Part shown: positions 11,180 to 23,296 of the stretch, in pieces | Position numbering within the stretch: the first letter of the stretch is position 1 | Layout of the letters: each line of letters opens with the position of its first letter | Assembly: GCA_028583415.1 (NCBI GenBank) | Contig: CM053267.1 | Span: 46,789,390-46,853,389, forward strand | DNA length: 64,000 nucleotides | Direction of reading: 5' to 3' | DNA from: Protea cynaroides | Lineage: Eukaryota; Streptophyta; Magnoliopsida; Proteales; Proteaceae | Position numbers and translations under genes: made by a program | The notes under the pieces: model-generated | Seen by the model: only the letters and a program-made list of their open reading frames with translations | Told to the model about the DNA's origin: nothing | The model's database searches: none

Positions 11180-14100
11180 TCAGCGTACAAAATTTCAAGT
11201 AGCTACCTTTCTCTCTAGACTTAGTTCTAACTTGTAGCCTATCAAAAGCCAACTCATTGCTAGTGATAAAGTCCCTACTTTAAATGAGGCATTTTGTCGG
11301 TTTCCACGCATTGTCACTCCCACCTTCTCCAAGTCTCATGGCACTTCTACCACAGATATCTTTGCATTATTCACAACCAATGGTGGCCGTGGTCATGGTA
11401 ATAATGGTAAAGGCTGTGGAGGGGGTCGTGGTCGTGTTGGCCGTGGATCTTGTGATCAACCCATGTGTCTCTGCTCCCACTGTGGTAAAATGAATCATAC
11501 AGTTCATAGATGTTAGGTAGAGCTTGGTAAGCCTCTTCAATGGGGCTAGTTCTGATGGTGATCCTCATACACCCACCGCTACGGCCGACAACAACTCATC
11601 TTCTTTGATAAATTTATCTAAGGAAGATTTTCATAACCTGCCTACTCGCCTCAATCATCTCGACACTCAGAGTGCTGCTTCTACTTCTTCTTCCATAGCC
11701 ACTTTGGCTCATACAGGTATTATTGCCTTACTTGCATCCACCGCCTCTACCGCTTGCGTTATTAACTCTGGTGCTTCTTCTCATATGACTCTGGTAAGGC
11801 ATCAGTATTTTTCTCTTTTAATCATTGGCCGCAATCTTCCAATGTTTACTTAGCTAATGGCTCCACCACCAACGTTTTCGGCAAGGGTGATGTATCCCTT
11901 TCACCTACTTTATCCTTGTCTTCTGCTCTTCATGTTCCCTGTTTACCCCTAAATTTACTTTCCATTAGCACTTTGGCTAAAGCTCTTGACTGTTCTGTCA
12001 CATTTTTCTCGACACGTTGTGTATTTCAAGATCTACGGACAAAGACGACTACTGGTAGGGGACATGAGAAGGACAGGCTGTACTATCTAGACACTATTCC
12101 ATCTTCCGTTACTACGTTCACCATTGCTACCAGTGTTTCTCCGCTACAATGGCATCTTCGCCTAGGTCACCTGTCTCTCTCCAAGTTACAGATCATAATC
12201 CCAAGCTGCAAGACTATTACTACACTTGATTGTGTGGCATGACAATTATGAAACACCACCGCTCATCCTTCTCTTCTTGTGATGTGTCTAGAAGTCCTGT
12301 CCTCTTTCCTTGGTTCATTCCAACATCTGAGGTCCTATTAAAGTCAAGAGTCGTGCTGGTTTTAGTTATTTTGTCACATTTGTAGACAATTATTCTCATA
12401 CCACTTGGTTTTATTTGTTAAAGGACCATTCTGAGTTTTCATTTGTAAACAATTTTATTTAGAAAATACAAAATCAGTTTGGTGATATCATTAAAACCTT
12501 TCACTCTAATAATGTGCTTGAATATACTCAATCGGCTATTTCTGTGTTTTGTGCGGCCAATGGTATTCTTCACCAAACTAGTTACCCTTATACCCCTCAA
12601 CAAAATGGTTTTGTGGAACATAAAAACCGTCATTTATTAGAGGTTGCTTGTTGTCTCTTTTTCATATGCATTTGCCTCACTATTTTTCGGAAGATGCAGC
12701 TTAACCGCTTGCTACTTGATCAATCGGATACCTTCCTCCGTCCTTCAGAATTGATCACCTATTTCCCTAGTTTCCCTAGTTTCCCCCACCTCTCCATTGT
12801 TTTCTTTACCACCATGTAACTTTGGGAGCACTTGCTTTGTCCATGACTTTCGGCCAAACCTAGACAAGTTGTTTCCCCGTGCGGTTCAGAGTGTTTTTAT
12901 TGGCTACTCTCACTCTCAGATTGGGTATCGGTGTTATGATCCTCTTACCCGGCATTAGGTTATTAGTGTTGATTTCATGTTTTTTGAGAACACCCCATAT
13001 TATCAGGCTCCTAGATCCGATATACCGCTTCCGACCTTGGATCCATTCACTGATGTGGCTTCCCCACTCATACTGGCCATGACCCCGACCCTTGCTACTG
13101 CACCTCTACAAGTGCATCTCGTCATCCTCAGCCTACATCGACACCAATTCTTGATCCGCCACATGCCCCAATATCAACTACCTCTTCGTCCTCCTCCTTA
13201 CCGGCACCTTTGTCTATTAATCTTCATATTGCACTCCACAAAGGTACCCGTTCTTGCACTTAGCCACCTCAGGTAACCTATCCTATTATTTAATGTGTGC
13301 CTACTTTACATCTTCCGTTTTCCCATCAGTCCTTTGCTTATGCTTTATCCTATGCTAATATTCCCACTTCTCATACTGAGGCAGTGAGACCTTAGCCCGG
13401 CCCGAGTGAAGGTGGCTACGAATGTCGAGATGGATGTCCTCCATTCCCGACAGACATGGTCCCTATTGATTTACCTTTGGGTAAGGAGGTGGTTCATTGT
13501 CGTTGGATTTTTACTGTGAAGTAGAATCCCGATGGTACTGTGGAACATCTGAAAGCATGCTTCGTTGCCAAAGACTTTACCCAGGCCTATAGGGTCGATT
13601 ATTTTGAGATTTTTCCTCAGTTGCTCGCCTAAATTATGTTCGGGTTCTTATATCACTTGTCGTCAATCTAGATTGGCCCCTTTTTCAGTTGGATATTAAA
13701 AATGCCTTCTTTTATGGTGACTTACTTGAGGAGGTTTATATGGAACAACGTCTGGGTATATTGCTCAGGGGAAGATTGCTACCTACAAAATTTGCGAACT
13801 TCACAAAGCAATAAATGGTTTGGAGCAGTCTCTACGTGGTTGGTTTGACAAATTCATTAAAATCATGGTTGATTATGGGTTCACACCATGTTATTCCAAT
13901 CACTTGGTCTTTGTTCATCCCCTCAATTCCAAAGTTATTATTTTGGTGGTCTATGTGGATGACATTATTATTTCTGGAGATGACTTGACAGGTATTGATA
14001 AGACTAAAGTCTATCTCCGTTAGCATTTTCAGATAAAGGATTTGGGGGCTCTTTATTATTTTATTGGCATTAAGGTAGTTCGAAGCTCTAAAGGTATTAA

Positions 14101-14859
14101 TCTTTCTCAGCGGAAGTATGTTCTTGATCTTCTAACTGAAACAGGTAAGCAAACCTGTCGATATTCCTATGGACCCTCATCTTAAACTAGCTACCTGTGA
14201 TAATGTGGATTTTAGTGATGTCCATCAATATCGCCATCTTGTTAAACTATTACTCGGCCAGACATATCCTATGTTGTGGGGCTTATAAGTCAGTTTATGC
14301 AGACTCCAAAACAAGTTCATTGGAATGCTGCTTGTCGAATTTTAATAGTATCTCAGGGGAGCTCCCAATAAATGGTGGCTCTATCATCCACACCAAAATA
14401 TTGATCTTTGTGGTTATTCTGATGCTAATTGGACTGGCGCTGATGATGGTTGTCGATCTAGTATTAGTTATTGTACCCTTCTTGGTAGCAATCTTATTAC
14501 ATGGCGCAACAAAACAGGCTACAGTTGCATGATCTAGTGCTAAAGGTGAGCAGTGTGCTATGGCTCAAAGTGTAGCAGAACTGATGTGGGTGAAGAATAT
14601 TCTTGATGAATTGGGCTTCCCAATTACACAGCCTATTCCTATTTCCTATGATAATCAGGTAGTCAGTCATATTGCTAGCAACCCTGGTTTCAAGGAGCAT
14701 ACCAAACATATTGAAGTACATAGTCATTTTGTTCGAGATGTTGTTATGCGTAACATGATATCTACTCTGTTTACTAGTTCCAGTTCTAACTTGGTGATAT
14801 ATTTACGAAGGCATTATGGCTTTATTTCTTCAAAACTGTTCCAAGCTAGGTCTTGGTGA
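11180..14859 (+). pseudogene. copia gag-pol: zinc knuckle, protease, integrase, RT, RNase H
   Basis: Recognisable blocks in order: zinc knuckle CSHCGKMNHTVHRC (about 11472-11513); protease-like CVINSGASSHMT (about 11755-11790), where the catalytic Asp of the usual DSGA is Asn; pre-integrase WHLRLGHLSLSKLQ (about 12150); integrase tail with YPYTPQQNGFVEH (about 12585); reverse transcriptase with VHCRWIFTVK and LVVYVDDIIISGDD (about 13942); and RNase H with SSAKGEQCAMAQSVAELMWV and KHIEVHSHFVRD (14531-14740). Many stops and frame changes, and the changed protease residue, show that it is dead. Confidence 0.85.
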
Positions 14860-14876
14860 TATTTATGCTCAACTCT

Positions 14877-14889
14877 AAGTTAAGGGGAG
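14877..14889 (+). other. Polypurine tract before the 3' LTR
   Basis: The sequence aagttaaggggag directly precedes the LTR start tgtcaagttt at 14890. This is the usual plus-strand priming site of an LTR retrotransposon. Confidence 0.7.
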
Positions 14890-15120
14890 TGTCAAGTTTA
14901 GTAGTACAATGTCTAGGTGTCATCTAGTTGGTTAAGTTTATTTTTCTTCAGTTTAGTTTTCCTTTTCTAGACTCTATTAGAGTTTCCTAGTTAGGCTATA
15001 TTTCTTGTATGTTGACTCCCTTTGTGAGTGTTTTATTTTTCTAATAAATATAGCCTGGTTTGAGGGGGAGAGATACACATTCTATTCTCTCCCTCTCTCG
15101 GTTTCTCCACTTCTAAGCCC
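14890..15120 (+). repeat. 3' LTR of the copia element, first part
   Basis: It matches the 5' LTR (ttttccttttctagactc, gttgactccctttgtgag) up to cacttctaagccc, where hAT-2 begins. The last 8 bases, ctaagccc, are one copy of the hAT-2 target duplication. Confidence 0.85.
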
Positions 15121-18100
15121 CATGGATTAAAATCTCGGCGAGCGAGATCTCGCCTTTTTCGCTAGTTTCAACACTAGCCGAGACGAAAACAGAGGCGATA
15201 ACCATTTTCGTCTCGGCATTTACCTGTTCTCGCCGAGATCTCGGCGAGATCGCCCTATTTCTCGCCAGATCTCGCTGAGATCTCGCGAGATTTTGCTTTT
15301 TGCTTTTTTTTTTGCTTTATAAACAGATAGAGGGGTCTGTTCTCGGTCGAGAACTCGACCGAAACTGCCCCTTCTGTTTTTTTCTTTAGTTTTTCATAGT
15401 TTCTTCATTTCTTCCCCATTTTTTTTTTGTTTGGACTTCTAAATTGCTACGAGTGGTGCTTCGGACTGCGGGGATTGCTGTAAGAGCTTCATATCAACTG
15501 TTGAAGGTAAGTTTCTTGCCGAAAAATGAGATTTTTACATGAGACTACAAAGGGAGAAATTTTTTTTTTCTATAATGTGATGAAATTTTTATATGTTAGT
15601 TACGTGAGCCCGATCTACAAGCTCACGGTTTCAAATTTCGATTTTGATTGTTGTAGGTATTTTTTTCAATTATTTGCATTTAAAAATTAATTTCCAGCAA
15701 TTAAAATTTAAAATAATAATTATTATTACTCATTTGATGATGATGACCTATTTATATGTTAATCACCGTTGGCCGATTTACTGTCCTACGATTTCAGATT
15801 TCGATTTCGGTTGTTGTATGTTTTTTTTTTTGAATTATTTATATTAAAAAAATAATTTTCAGCAATTAAAAATTAATTTAAAATTGATTAAAAATGCTAT
15901 AAAATCGGGAAAAATAAGGAAAAATGTTCTGATCGCATTTAAAATATGAGAAAAATTTTGAAATGTAATTTCTGCTGTGTTCAAGTTTGTAAGGTTATTG
16001 AAGTTTGTGTTTTCTATGAAACAGTGCTTGGAAATTATGTCGAGACCAAGTTCTGGGGCAGGTGATGGGGGCGACGGTACCGGTTCCCGAACTGACCCTG
16101 CATGGCAGTATGCGACTGCCCTTCAGGGTGATAGGAAGAAGACCCAGTGTAATTTTTGTGGGAAGAAGCTCCGAGGTCGAGGGATGGGATGTAGAAGATA
16201 TGACAGAGGCAGAGGCAAGACAGATGCGTCATGCGACAATGGCTAGTAGAGAAACCCTTAGATCAGATGCAGAGAGGAGACGGACAGGAACAAGTACATC
16301 TGGAGCAGGTGGCAGTGGTAGTGGATTTGTTGAGCCTGAGCCACAAAGACGGAGCAAAGGGATTGGTTCTTGGTTTTTTAGATCACGAAGTAGAAGGGAA
16401 GAACCTGTGCCACGGGGACGGGATGATTATGTTCAAGTTCTAGAGCAAGATCCCGCAGTCTTTACGAAGCAAGGTAGTAAGCAAAAAAAATAAAGGCAAT
16501 GTTTGGGGAAAAGAATAGGGAGTCAGTAGGATATTCTTACTCTAAGTGGTCGTTTTATCATGGCATCCCAGCAAACGCCACCACAGGCCCTTTCTTTCAG
16601 AGCATGCTAGATGCAATTGCTGAGGCAGGTACAGGGGTTAGAGGGCCAAATCAATATGAATTAATGACTCATTATTTGCCTCAACATAAGAAGGAATTAC
16701 AAGACTGGATTCTAAGCCAGAAGAAGAATTGGGAAGATTTCGGAGTAACTATTATGTGTGAAGGTTGGATTGGTCCTACCAGAAAATCCATCATCAACTT
16801 CATGGTTTACTGTGATGGGAAGACGGTGTTCCTTAGGTCTGTTGATGCATCAGCTGAAGTAAAAGATACAGATTATATTTATGGGCTGTTGCAAGAGGTG
16901 GTGGTTGAGGTGGGAGCTCAGAATGTTGTCCAGTTGTGACGGACAACGGCAGCAATTTTAAGAAGGCAGGGGAGATGTTAATGAACAATCCCGACTACAA
17001 TCTCTTCTGGACTCCATGTGCTGCCCATTGTATTGTTTTGATGTTGAAGGACATGGGCAAGATAAGTAAAGTCAAGAGAGTGGTTGAGCAAGCAAGACAA
17101 GTAACCACTTTCATCTACAACCATGGTTATTCCTTGAACATGCTCAGGGAGAGATGTGGAGGGGACTTGGTCAGACCAGGCATCACCAGATTCGCTACGA
17201 ACTTCATAGCATTGAAGAGCTTTGAGGCGAAGATGGCCGGACTCAGATCGATGTTTGCATCTGAGGATTGGTTTTCGTGGAGACAATCAACTACACCCCA
17301 GGGAGTGGAAGCACAGAGTACCATCGCTTCAGACGAATTTTGGCAAAATATGAAGGTGGTAGTCAGGGTGTTGCATCCTGTAGTACAGGTGTTGAGATTG
17401 GTAAATACTGAGCGAAAACCAACCATGCCACTTCTTTATGCTGCTGTGGACGCATTGAAAGTACGTGTTAAAGCTTTGATACCACGTGGCTACAAGAATT
17501 ATATAAAGATCATCAATGACCGATGGGAGAGCCAACTCATGCATCCATTGCATAAGGCTGGTGAGTAAATTTGATGATGTATTTACTTTAGTGTTACTTA
17601 TGTACCAATATACTTTTTATTTGCTTTAACCATGTGTCCATTGTCAAATATTTAAGCATACTATTTGAACCCCAAGTACCAGTATACGCATGTACTGGGG
17701 ACGAACGCAGAACTCATTGAGGCAGTGAAGCTAGTGGTTGCAAAGTTGGAGCCAGATCCCCCGCCACGGGCATTGGCAAACCTAGAGGTGAGTTGTGTGC
17801 TTCGATTCATCGAAAATATGTGCTTCAACTATATATTGTAATTGCAAATATTTATAAGTTTTCGATTGTGTGTAGATTAAAACCTTCAGGGAAGCCCGTG
17901 GGAGTTTTGGGTTCCCCGCTGCAGTGGTTGGACGTGACAAAAGTGATCCGTGTATGTATTACGTTTAATTGACATACGAAATTAAATTATCTTATGTTTT
18001 ATGTATTACGTTTAAATGACATACGAAATTAAAATATGTTATTGTTCTTATGCAGCTGAATGGTGGGTGTTGTATGGTAAAGATGCACCTGCTCTGAAGA

Positions 18101-19794
18101 AGATAGCAAGTAGAGTGTTAGCTCAGACATGCTCTGCATCTGGTTGTGAGCGAAACTGGAGTACTTTCAACCTCATTCATTCAAAGAGACAGAATCGACT
18201 TGGCTCCCAACGGCTAAATGACTTGGTCTTTGTGCATTACAACATGAGGCTGAGGGTGCAAAACATGTTCTTTGATAAGGAGGATAATACCCCGCTCGAG
18301 CTCGCCAACATCTTCCAGCTTGACTCTGAAGAGGAAGATCCATTAGTAGAGTAGGTGCGAGACAGGGGAGTACCTGTGATGGACAAGCCCGGGGGGATGC
18401 CTGACTCCCATTTGGTCAGCCATTTGGATACTGATGTCGACGAGTTTTTAGCCTCGGAAGAGGGTCGAGTCCATACACGGTCACCCGTGCCGTTTGACCC
18501 TCCTGCTGGCACTGATACAGAAGATCCTGAGTGAAGTTGGAGTGATAGTGGAGCTAGTGGTAGTGATCATGGGGGTGGGGGTCGAGCCACTTTTGTCAAT
18601 ATTGGGGCTGATCCAGAGCCACGAGCATCACCTGTTAGATACACTGGGGAGAGCCAGTACACTCATGCAACACAGGATGATGACCATGCTGCACGTGCAC
18701 CATCCTCGTCACGTAGACCAACTTTGTATTCGCGTAGGCCTCGGCATCATTCCCATTCTCAACATGATGAAGATGCTGATTGCAGTAGCACGATGGATGC
18801 CGACGTTGATAGCCTCTCTAGTGACTTACGAGGATTGAGTGTGGAGGAGAATAGCAGTTACTACAGTGGACATGAGCAGTGGAACTTTCCTGGATATAGC
18901 ACTGGTTCAACATACACCTCAAATGATTATGTTGATATCAACTTCGTCCCCCATCCCACTACGACTGCATATGGTACTTCTTTCGACGATGGTTCAGATG
19001 CAGGAGCACATACACGGAGTCATAGTGGATCAACCAACTTCTATTCCATTCCATCAGTACTTCCGCAAGATTCTACGCACCGCAGTACTACTTCAGAAGT
19101 TTTTTCATTCTTCCCAAAGATAGGTATCCTTCGGACAGCTACTGATGTTATATTTATGAATCATGTGCAAGACTCCAGAACTACTTTGCATCAAGAATGT
19201 CATGGGAAGATTATGTTGCTCAATTGGAAGACAATTTGCGTCGATAACTTTCCCAGATGTATGATGATAGTAGGATGGATCATCCACGACACTCTACGTA
19301 TTACTAGACATTGTATCTGTATAAGGATTGTGGAATTGTGGACTATAGGCACAAAGGGACTATGGGATCATTCAATGTTGAATATTTGAATTTTGAACTA
19401 TGATGTAAATTATGTAATGATTTATAATGAAGTGTTATTTTGTTTCTCTTTCCCCTAATGCATTATGTTATTGTCTCATTTGCCATATTTGATTGAATAT
19501 AATAGTTAATATTAACCTAAATTTACAACAGACTTCAGCATTGACTGTGAAAACATGGGTGTAAACCCAAACAACCACAAATGGTCATTATTTTTATAAT
19601 TTTATACTCTAAATGTGTTTATGTATGTAAAAATAAGGTTCCCCTAAAGTTGGAGACCTAAAAAAGGCATTTTGGCCACCGAGACAGCCTTTGACAGCTT
19701 AAAAAGGCTGTCTCGAACAAAATGCATAGTCTCGGCGAGATCTCGGTTTCGGAGGAGGCCGAGACTCCTCCGAAATCCGAGATTTTAAACCTTG
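15121..19794 (+). mobile_element. hAT transposon 2 in the copia 3' LTR
   Basis: The terminal inverted repeats are catggattaaaatctcgg (left) and caaggtttaaaatctcgg (read from the right end), equal at 16 of 18 positions. They are flanked by ctaagccc (15113-15120) and ctatgccc (19795-19802), an 8-bp duplication with one mismatch. Subterminal regions are rich in ctcggcgagat words. The element is 4674 bp long and encodes a BED/DUF659/hAT transposase of the same type as hAT-1, but it is much better preserved and so probably younger. Confidence 0.9.
16037..19390 (+). pseudogene. hAT-2 transposase (BED finger, DUF659, hAT C-terminal)
   Basis: The likely start is MSRPSSGAGDGG at 16037, after an intron of about 0.5 kb (gtaag near 15507 to cag at 16024). 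DPAWQYATAL and CNFCGKK begin a BED finger, but its second half (the His/Cys pair) is deleted and the frame shifts. The DUF659 core follows (YYSKWSFYHGIPANATT-like at 16499, TDNGSNFKKAGE at 16942, GGDLVRPGITRFATN at 17158). Exons then lie at about 17658-17788 (YLNPKYQYTHVLG) and 17878-17950, and from 18055 with the dimerisation motif CERNWSTFNLIHSKRQNRL. An acidic, Ser/His-rich tail runs to about 19390. Frameshifts lie at an A-run near 16485 and at about 16930 (one base lost relative to hAT-1), and a stop replaces the Trp of EWVRD near 18352. It is non-functional as it stands. Confidence 0.8.
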
Positions 19795-19797
19795 CTA

Positions 19798-19802
<5 letters not shown>

Positions 19803-19846
<44 letters not shown>

Positions 19847-19873
19847 AGTGTTTTCACACCCTCCATTGTCACA
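19803..19873 (+). repeat. 3' LTR of the copia element, second part
   Basis: After hAT-2 the LTR resumes with a long CT run (about 19803-19842), then cactagtgttttcacaccct and ccattgtcaca. This equals the end of the 5' LTR. The target duplication atatc follows. Confidence 0.8.
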
Positions 19874-19878
19874 ATATC

Positions 19879-20463
19879 AAGAATGAAATTGCCCGTAAGT
19901 ACAGCCACCAACTAGAGGGTTACAATAGCATCAATACTTGATACGTTACTAGCACCCATTAAGACTTTTGGCTACCCGAGAAGCAATATATATTCACTCA
20001 ATAAGAAAATCCAAATATTGATCCTACAGCAGTAGCTTTTTGATATCATTATCTATGAGCTATTTCTCATACTTCATAAACAAGTATATGAGCATTGAGA
20101 CCACTTTATGCATGAATGCAAGGAAAGATTAGATTCTTCACTTTCTTAGTTTACTTCAGGTCAATTATCAGAATCTTGAAACATTCAACCCCATCAAACG
20201 AAACCTAAGCAGCTAAATAGCTACAAAGGTGGAAAGAAAAACATATCTCATTATCAAGTTGTATCCCAGAAAATGCAGATTATTTTTTAAAGAAGTGCAG
20301 ATTTGGCCCACGCAGGTATAACAGGATTAAAATAATATAACAAATGAAGAAAATTTGAAAACTAACTTATGTAATAGACATAGTCTTTTAGTTTAATGTT
20401 GATAAAAAGGAAAATAATGTGATTCAACACAACTTGAAAGTAAGTCAAGACCAAGTTGTTTAC
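19879..20463. other. Terminal intron of the thioredoxin gene; no exon seen
   Basis: This follows the donor of the last visible thioredoxin exon (minus strand, gtaaac at 20458-20463) and runs to the copia element. No last exon was found here. Confidence 0.5.
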
Positions 20464-22003
20464 CACAGAGCCAATATTTAACTTGCTTAATGCATCTCCA
20501 AGGCCCTCCTGCAAAAGATCATTTACATTAACTTCGAAATAAACCTTCAACATAAGAAGATTTCATCATAATGCAAACAAAATATAGTCTTTTTTTTTTT
20601 TTTTTTTTTGGGGGTGGGGAAGAAACAACAATTTACATCCTTGAAATAAATGCAACAGCAGAACACGAAACAATGATAAGTGAATAGCTTCAGTTACATA
20701 TGGATGGTCATCTCCTCCCACCAAATGATCAGCTTAAAAGTTAAAACCACTGATAAGTGTTTGATGTTAAGTCAATGAGGAACACGATTAACACATTTAT
20801 ATTTTGGTAGGTTCTCGATGTCATTTTGCACTCTCCCCCTTACCTGTCCCCCTCCCTATAAGTGTATGCATGTTTGGGGCTGCAATAATCTAATGGTTAG
20901 CAAGAGGTGCATTTAACTGATGTGTTCGGTTCTCATCTGTAGAGGCATAGCTTTCACCAAGACAATATTTTTAAAATTGTCAGCTGCCAATCTACCAGTC
21001 TATGCAGTAAACGCATTGGAGTTATAATACCAAATAAAGAAGTTTCTTGGTTTCAACATCCAAGATACCAAATTAGGTTTCCTTACTCAATCCTACTACA
21101 CCCATTTCAACAACAGTTCAAAATGTTGAGCTAAGTTCACATAGGATCTATTTTAAGAATATTTCACGAACTAATATTAGTCCTTCTTACCAGATCAATA
21201 TCGATCTTATATGTCGTGACATGAGGGAATCTTTTGCTCAGCTCTTCAATGATAGGAGCTATGAACCTGCCTACAAAAGAAAACCTTGCATCAACTGAAA
21301 CAGTACCTAATTGTCAATTCACTCAAAATACAACAAAGCCATACCACGATACCAGTAAGATTGATGAGCATAAACAATGAAAAGGAAAAATTATATAAAA
21401 TAAGCTTATACTAAAAATGCTTTGTATTGTTTAAGAATCTTACAAGGACCACACCACGTTGCAGTGAAGTAGAGAATTGCAGGCAATCTGTCATCTATGA
21501 CAAGAAAGAGCATTAACATAGAGAAGAGAAACGATAAATACCTCATATATCAAACTAAGAAACCAATACAGGCCAAAATTTGGGAGGAAAGAGAAAGCAT
21601 TTACCTTGAACCTTCTGAAGTGCGTTGCTGAACTCTTCTCGGGATTTAACAACAACAACGTTCGAAGGACCTGAAATTACTTCATGGGCTTAGCAAAGAC
21701 TACAACATGTCACACGAATTCAACGAATTCATTTGAAAGAGAAGCAAAATGTAATGTTTACATACTGGTCGATGAACAAAAAGATCGGCAAGAGATAGAG
21801 AAGTCTGAGAAGTGGCGAGAGGTGGCAATGGTGGAGGAGGATTTGGGGGGCAATGGAGGGGAAACTGTGTTTGGGATTGCTCGGATTTTGTCAGGGGAGG
21901 AATGAAAAAAGGGGTTTGAAGAGAGAGCTGGTGCAGGCGATGGTCTTTGCCGCCGGAGGAGATAGCGAAGGAAAGAAGGGCGAAGAAGCAAGTTTCTGGC
22001 CAT
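20464..22003 (-). CDS. TRXO: Mitochondrial thioredoxin o, five of about six exons
   Basis: Exons on the minus strand are 21766-22003, 21605-21670, 21444-21494, 21191-21270 and 20464-20508. All have gt/ag introns and consistent phases, giving 160 codons. The start Met at 22003 has an in-frame stop upstream. The N-terminus MARNLLLRPSFLRYLLRR is a typical Arg-rich mitochondrial presequence. Mature domain motifs are SNVVVVKSREEF, LPAILYFTATWCGPC (active site at residues 115-119, split by intron 3), RFIAPIIEELSKRFPHV and EGLGDALSKLNIGSV. The family reduces disulfides in mitochondria. The visible exons end at the Val before the conserved cis-proline, so the last about 30 residues are missing. The last exon is not in the window, and the copia element lies in the intron or at its site. 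Confidence 0.88.
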
Positions 22004-22125
22004 CCTTCTGTATTTCTATGTGCTCTTCTTACAAAGGCCTACTAATAAACCCTACAACGATTCTTCAAAAGGTCGCTGGGGATGATGGATCCTCTGCTTG
22101 GTACTACTTGGTAAGGGAGTAAGAG

Positions 22126-22373
22126 GGATGCACATCGTCTCCTCCCAGTGATTCTGGGAGGACGATTCTGGGAGGACGCAGCAACCTATCTCGGATGGCT
22201 GGCACATGGCTCTCGATTGAATTTGAGATCCACGTCTAAGCCGACAACCCCTGTCGGCTCGGCTTGTCGGCTGGGTGTCGACTTGGACGTGGGTCTCGGA
22301 TTTACTGAGAGCCACGTGGCAGTCATCCAGGACAAGTTGCCACTGGGTTCTGGGAGGACAGGATGCGGATCCG
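22126..22373. mobile_element. Hairpin MITE, 243-bp family, copy A
   Basis: Almost the whole element is one inverted repeat: ggatgcacatcgtctcctcc on the left pairs with the right end, and the centre is a cgacacccagccgacaagcc-like loop. It is flanked by gagtaagag (22117-22125) and gggtaagag (22374-22382), a 9-bp duplication with one mismatch, as expected for Mutator-like elements. Copies B to E are listed below. Confidence 0.75.
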
Positions 22374-22383
22374 GGGTAAGAGA

Positions 22384-22627
22384 GTATAGAAATCCTCTCC
22401 CGCCAGAGTTTGGGCAGGAGAGTTGGCGGTCCGGATGGATGACCGCCACTTGACTCTCGGGTGAATCCGAGCCCTCTATCCAAGCCAGCACCCCAGCAGA
22501 CAAGCTGAGGCGACAGGGGTGTCGGCTCAGATGGAGGGTTCGGATTCACCCGAGAGCCAGGTGGCGGCCATCCATCCGGGCCACCAACTCTCCTGACCAA
22601 ACTCAGGCGGGAGAGGATGTGGATCCG
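22384..22627. mobile_element. Hairpin MITE, 243-bp family, copy B
   Basis: Inserted next to copy A and flanked by a perfect 9-bp duplication, ggtaagaga, at 22375-22383 and 22628-22636. The right end reads ggatccacatcctctcccgc on the reverse strand. Long ORFs in this region are only by-products of the palindrome. Confidence 0.78.
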
Positions 22628-23040
22628 GGTAAGAGATCTGTAGGAGCAAGCGTACGGCAGCCGTTAAAGTAACATGACCGCGGGAAATATAGAAAATTTC
22701 ACGCACCTCACTGAGGTTTACCTTAATCGCAACTACCATTACCCCATTAGATATGTGTTTTCTCTATCAACAAGGGAACATTTCACTACCCCTGTATTTT
22801 TCTTTTAGGAAAAAATTCTACCACCCATAAATTTAGAAAATCATCAATCGCACCCACTTAACTGACGAAAATCACTTAAAATGTTGATAAGACGAAAATC
22901 ACTTAAAATTTTGATAAACATTTTTACTCTTTATATTATAAACGTTAACAGGTAATGAAAATTTCACAAAATTAGATAGCAAAAGATCTAGATGAATCAG
23001 TGGTCAAAACAATGAGAAGAGGTAAAAATAGAAGAAATAC
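22628..23040. other. No gene; one element edge
   Basis: At about 22790-22870 the motif tttcttttaggaaaaaattctaccacc resembles the right end of the element at 39222-40892 and a stretch at 30790-30910. A direct repeat of gacgaaaatcacttaaaat occurs at about 22864 and 22892. The expected later exons of the SDH7-like gene are not here. Confidence 0.4.
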
Positions 23041-23296
23041 TTATAGCTTTCTCCCGAGCACCTGGTTCGATATGTAGTTGCCAGCGTGAAAGAAAAAATG
23101 GATCTTTCGGTTTCTACTAAAAGTCCAGCAAATAAGTAGAGAGTCCACCAAGACAATACAACCAAATGCAAATAGAGGTCAAGGAAGATCCTACGAGGGA
23201 AGATAATGTATTGAACGATAAAAAGAGAAGAACATTAACCTGAGAATGAGACTGAGCGTGTGAAAACATGGTGGTTTTGTTTCGAAAGAAGGCCAT
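23041..23296 (-). pseudogene. SDH7-like: Probable succinate dehydrogenase subunit 7, first two exons only
   Basis: Exon 1 (23240-23296) encodes MAFFRNKTTMFSHAQSHSQ and ends at a gt donor. The second exon (about 23041-23113) reads PFFLSRWQLHIEPGAREKA. The motif HIEPGAREKA is characteristic of plant SDH7, a small plant-specific subunit of mitochondrial complex II. The remaining part of the protein, including its hydrophobic segment, was not found in the roughly 1 kb before the thioredoxin gene. The gene is therefore either truncated or carries later exons that I cannot see. The identification rests on one motif plus a small Ser-rich N-terminus. Confidence 0.5.

Noticed and set aside
18237..19287. 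Several frames overlapping the hAT-2 transposase tail
   Set aside because: Shadows of the decayed transposase C-terminal region. Only one frame continues the conserved order.
22052..22600. Open frames of 101-182 codons near the thioredoxin start
   Set aside because: They lie within two palindromic MITEs, so both strands and several frames are open by symmetry.
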